NCBI GenBank assembly: GCA_902795835.1
Contig: CADBNA010000358.1
Coordinates: 1 to 5,364 of the forward strand
Source: an uncultured Lachnospiraceae bacterium
GTDB lineage: Bacteria; Bacillota_A; Clostridia; Lachnospirales; Lachnospiraceae
Reading direction: 5' to 3'
DNA length: 5,364 nucleotides
The position numbers were made by a program, and so were the translations under genes. A model generated the notes under the pieces. The model made no database searches, was not told the origin of the DNA, and saw only the letters and a list, made by a program, of their open reading frames with translations. Below, piece after piece: positions 4,917-5,364 of the stretch. Position 1 is the stretch's first letter, and each line of letters begins with the position of its first letter.

Positions 4917-4946
4917 GCGCTCTTCTAAGATAGTATATCAGAGCGC
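4917..4946 (-). promoter_or_regulatory. Extended -10-like box enclosed in an inverted repeat
   Basis: GCGCTCT (4917-4923) and AGAGCGC (4940-4946) are perfect 7-bp inverted arms, 16 bases apart. On the minus strand TGATATACT (4940-4932) between them matches an extended -10 box. No good -35 hexamer is seen, as the position falls on the terminator U-run. It could be a second promoter reading toward the DUF4160 operon under operator control, or simply a stem-loop. Confidence 0.3.
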
Positions 4947-4950
4947 CCCG

Positions 4951-4972
4951 AAAAAAACCGCCCTGCGGGCGG
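4951..4972 (-). terminator. Rho-independent terminator of the sortase gene
   Basis: CCGCCC (4958-4963) and GGGCGG (4967-4972) form a 6-bp all-GC stem with loop TGC. On the minus strand it is followed by seven U (4957-4951), the standard form. It lies about 65 bases after the sortase stop, and nothing else upstream on that strand needs it. Confidence 0.85.
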
Positions 4973-5036
4973 CAGAAAATGCGGAAATGGTTAATCATAT
5001 TTTTGCCGGACTGCGCAGTCTCTCTTAACGCAATCC

Positions 5037-5364
5037 TCAGATGGAAACAGCCTGACTTTTGTCGTGCCACCGGGCAGGCTCCTGCGTCTTCCTCTTCTTA
5101 ATTTCTATTCCCTGCACCACAAGCCTGTGAGTGGTGCCATCATAGCCGTCACAGGTGGAAAGAGTCAGAAGACGCGCATTCAGCCCTCCTTTCGGACCGC
5201 TCGGGTAGAGGGATATCTCCTTCATGTATTCCAGATACGAGCGGAACTCCATCCTTCCCCTGAAGGCATATGTATACGCCCGGCTCCCCTCTTCCGCGGA
5301 AGCGACGGAAAAGATCCGGTAGGTATGCTGATATCCGTCCGGCGTGTAAAGAAAATGGCTGCCG
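5037..5364 (-). CDS. Class B sortase (C-terminal part, runs off the window)
   Basis: The frame is open to the window end and gives 108 residues of a class B sortase, the membrane-bound cysteine transpeptidase that attaches proteins to the cell wall. The catalytic cysteine is in LLTLSTCDGYDG (codon 5153-5151), and the catalytic arginine is probably in THRLVVQG (codon 5126-5124). Upstream, FLYTPDGYQHTYRIFSV and then AFRGRMEFRSYLEYMKE and SLYPSG match the SrtB-specific strand and helix insert before the active site. The catalytic histidine and membrane anchor would lie beyond 5364. An internal ATG at 5252 is not the start, because homology continues upstream of it. The tail after VVQGIEI, with KKRK and then WHDKSQAVSI, is longer than the catalytic core needs. 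No sortase substrate is visible in the window. A terminator follows at 4951-4972, so this is the last gene of its transcript. Confidence 0.9.
   Translation of the reverse strand, partial: GSHFLYTPDGYQHTYRIFSVASAEEGSRAYTYAFRGRMEFRSYLEYMKEISLYPSGPKGGLNARLLTLSTCDGYDGTTHRLVVQGIEIKKRKTQEPARWHDKSQAVSI

Noticed and set aside
5037..5252. Reading the sortase as a 71-residue protein from the ATG at 5252
   Set aside because: The frame stays open and matches class B sortase sequence all the way to the window edge, so 5252 is an internal methionine.

Overview
The window looks like a chromosomal segment from a Gram-positive Clostridia-type bacterium, probably a Lachnospiraceae or close relative. This is an inference from the strong AGGAGG-type ribosome binding sites, a class B sortase, a secreted BspA-like leucine-rich-repeat protein and a DUF4160/DUF2442 gene pair. 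Almost everything is coded on the minus strand. The exception is a visibly A+T-rich island (about 540-1223) on the plus strand.

Layout, left to right. (1) 1-458, minus: the N-terminal part of an ADP-ribosylglycohydrolase, with an extended -10 promoter upstream. (2) About 538-859, plus: a weak promoter-like pair of boxes, then a compact region (579-710) that folds on paper into several nested stems. These are closed by a long-range CCCCG/CGGGG pairing and include a possible pseudoknot, so this is a candidate structured RNA or long 5' leader. (3) 860-1141, plus: an unrecognised 93-residue protein, followed by a strong terminator that can work in both directions. (4) 1284-2975, minus: a secreted two-block BspA-like LRR protein. 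(5) 3058-3783, minus: a metallo-beta-lactamase-fold hydrolase with an export signal, which is unusual for its UlaG-like type. (6) 3865 to about 4164, minus: the C-terminal remnant of a HAD-superfamily hydrolase, abutting the next gene. (7) 4140-4811, minus: a small operon with an extended -10 promoter carrying a perfect 16-bp palindrome, a broken DUF4160 gene, and an intact DUF2442 gene fused to a helix-turn-helix domain. (8) 4833-4972: a spacer with stem-loops, a tiny ORF, a -10-like box inside an inverted repeat, and the terminator of the last gene. (9) 5037-5364, minus: the C-terminal half of a class B sortase.

How the parts may work together. The DUF4160/DUF2442 pair resembles a toxin-antitoxin-type or regulator cassette in which the partner gene has decayed while the DNA-binding protein and its likely operator remain. 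The LRR protein, exported MBL protein and sortase are all cell-envelope functions, but nothing in the window shows that they form one pathway. No LPXTG-like or NPQTN-like sorting signal is visible in the LRR protein. The most novel-looking element is the structured plus-strand RNA region with its downstream small protein.
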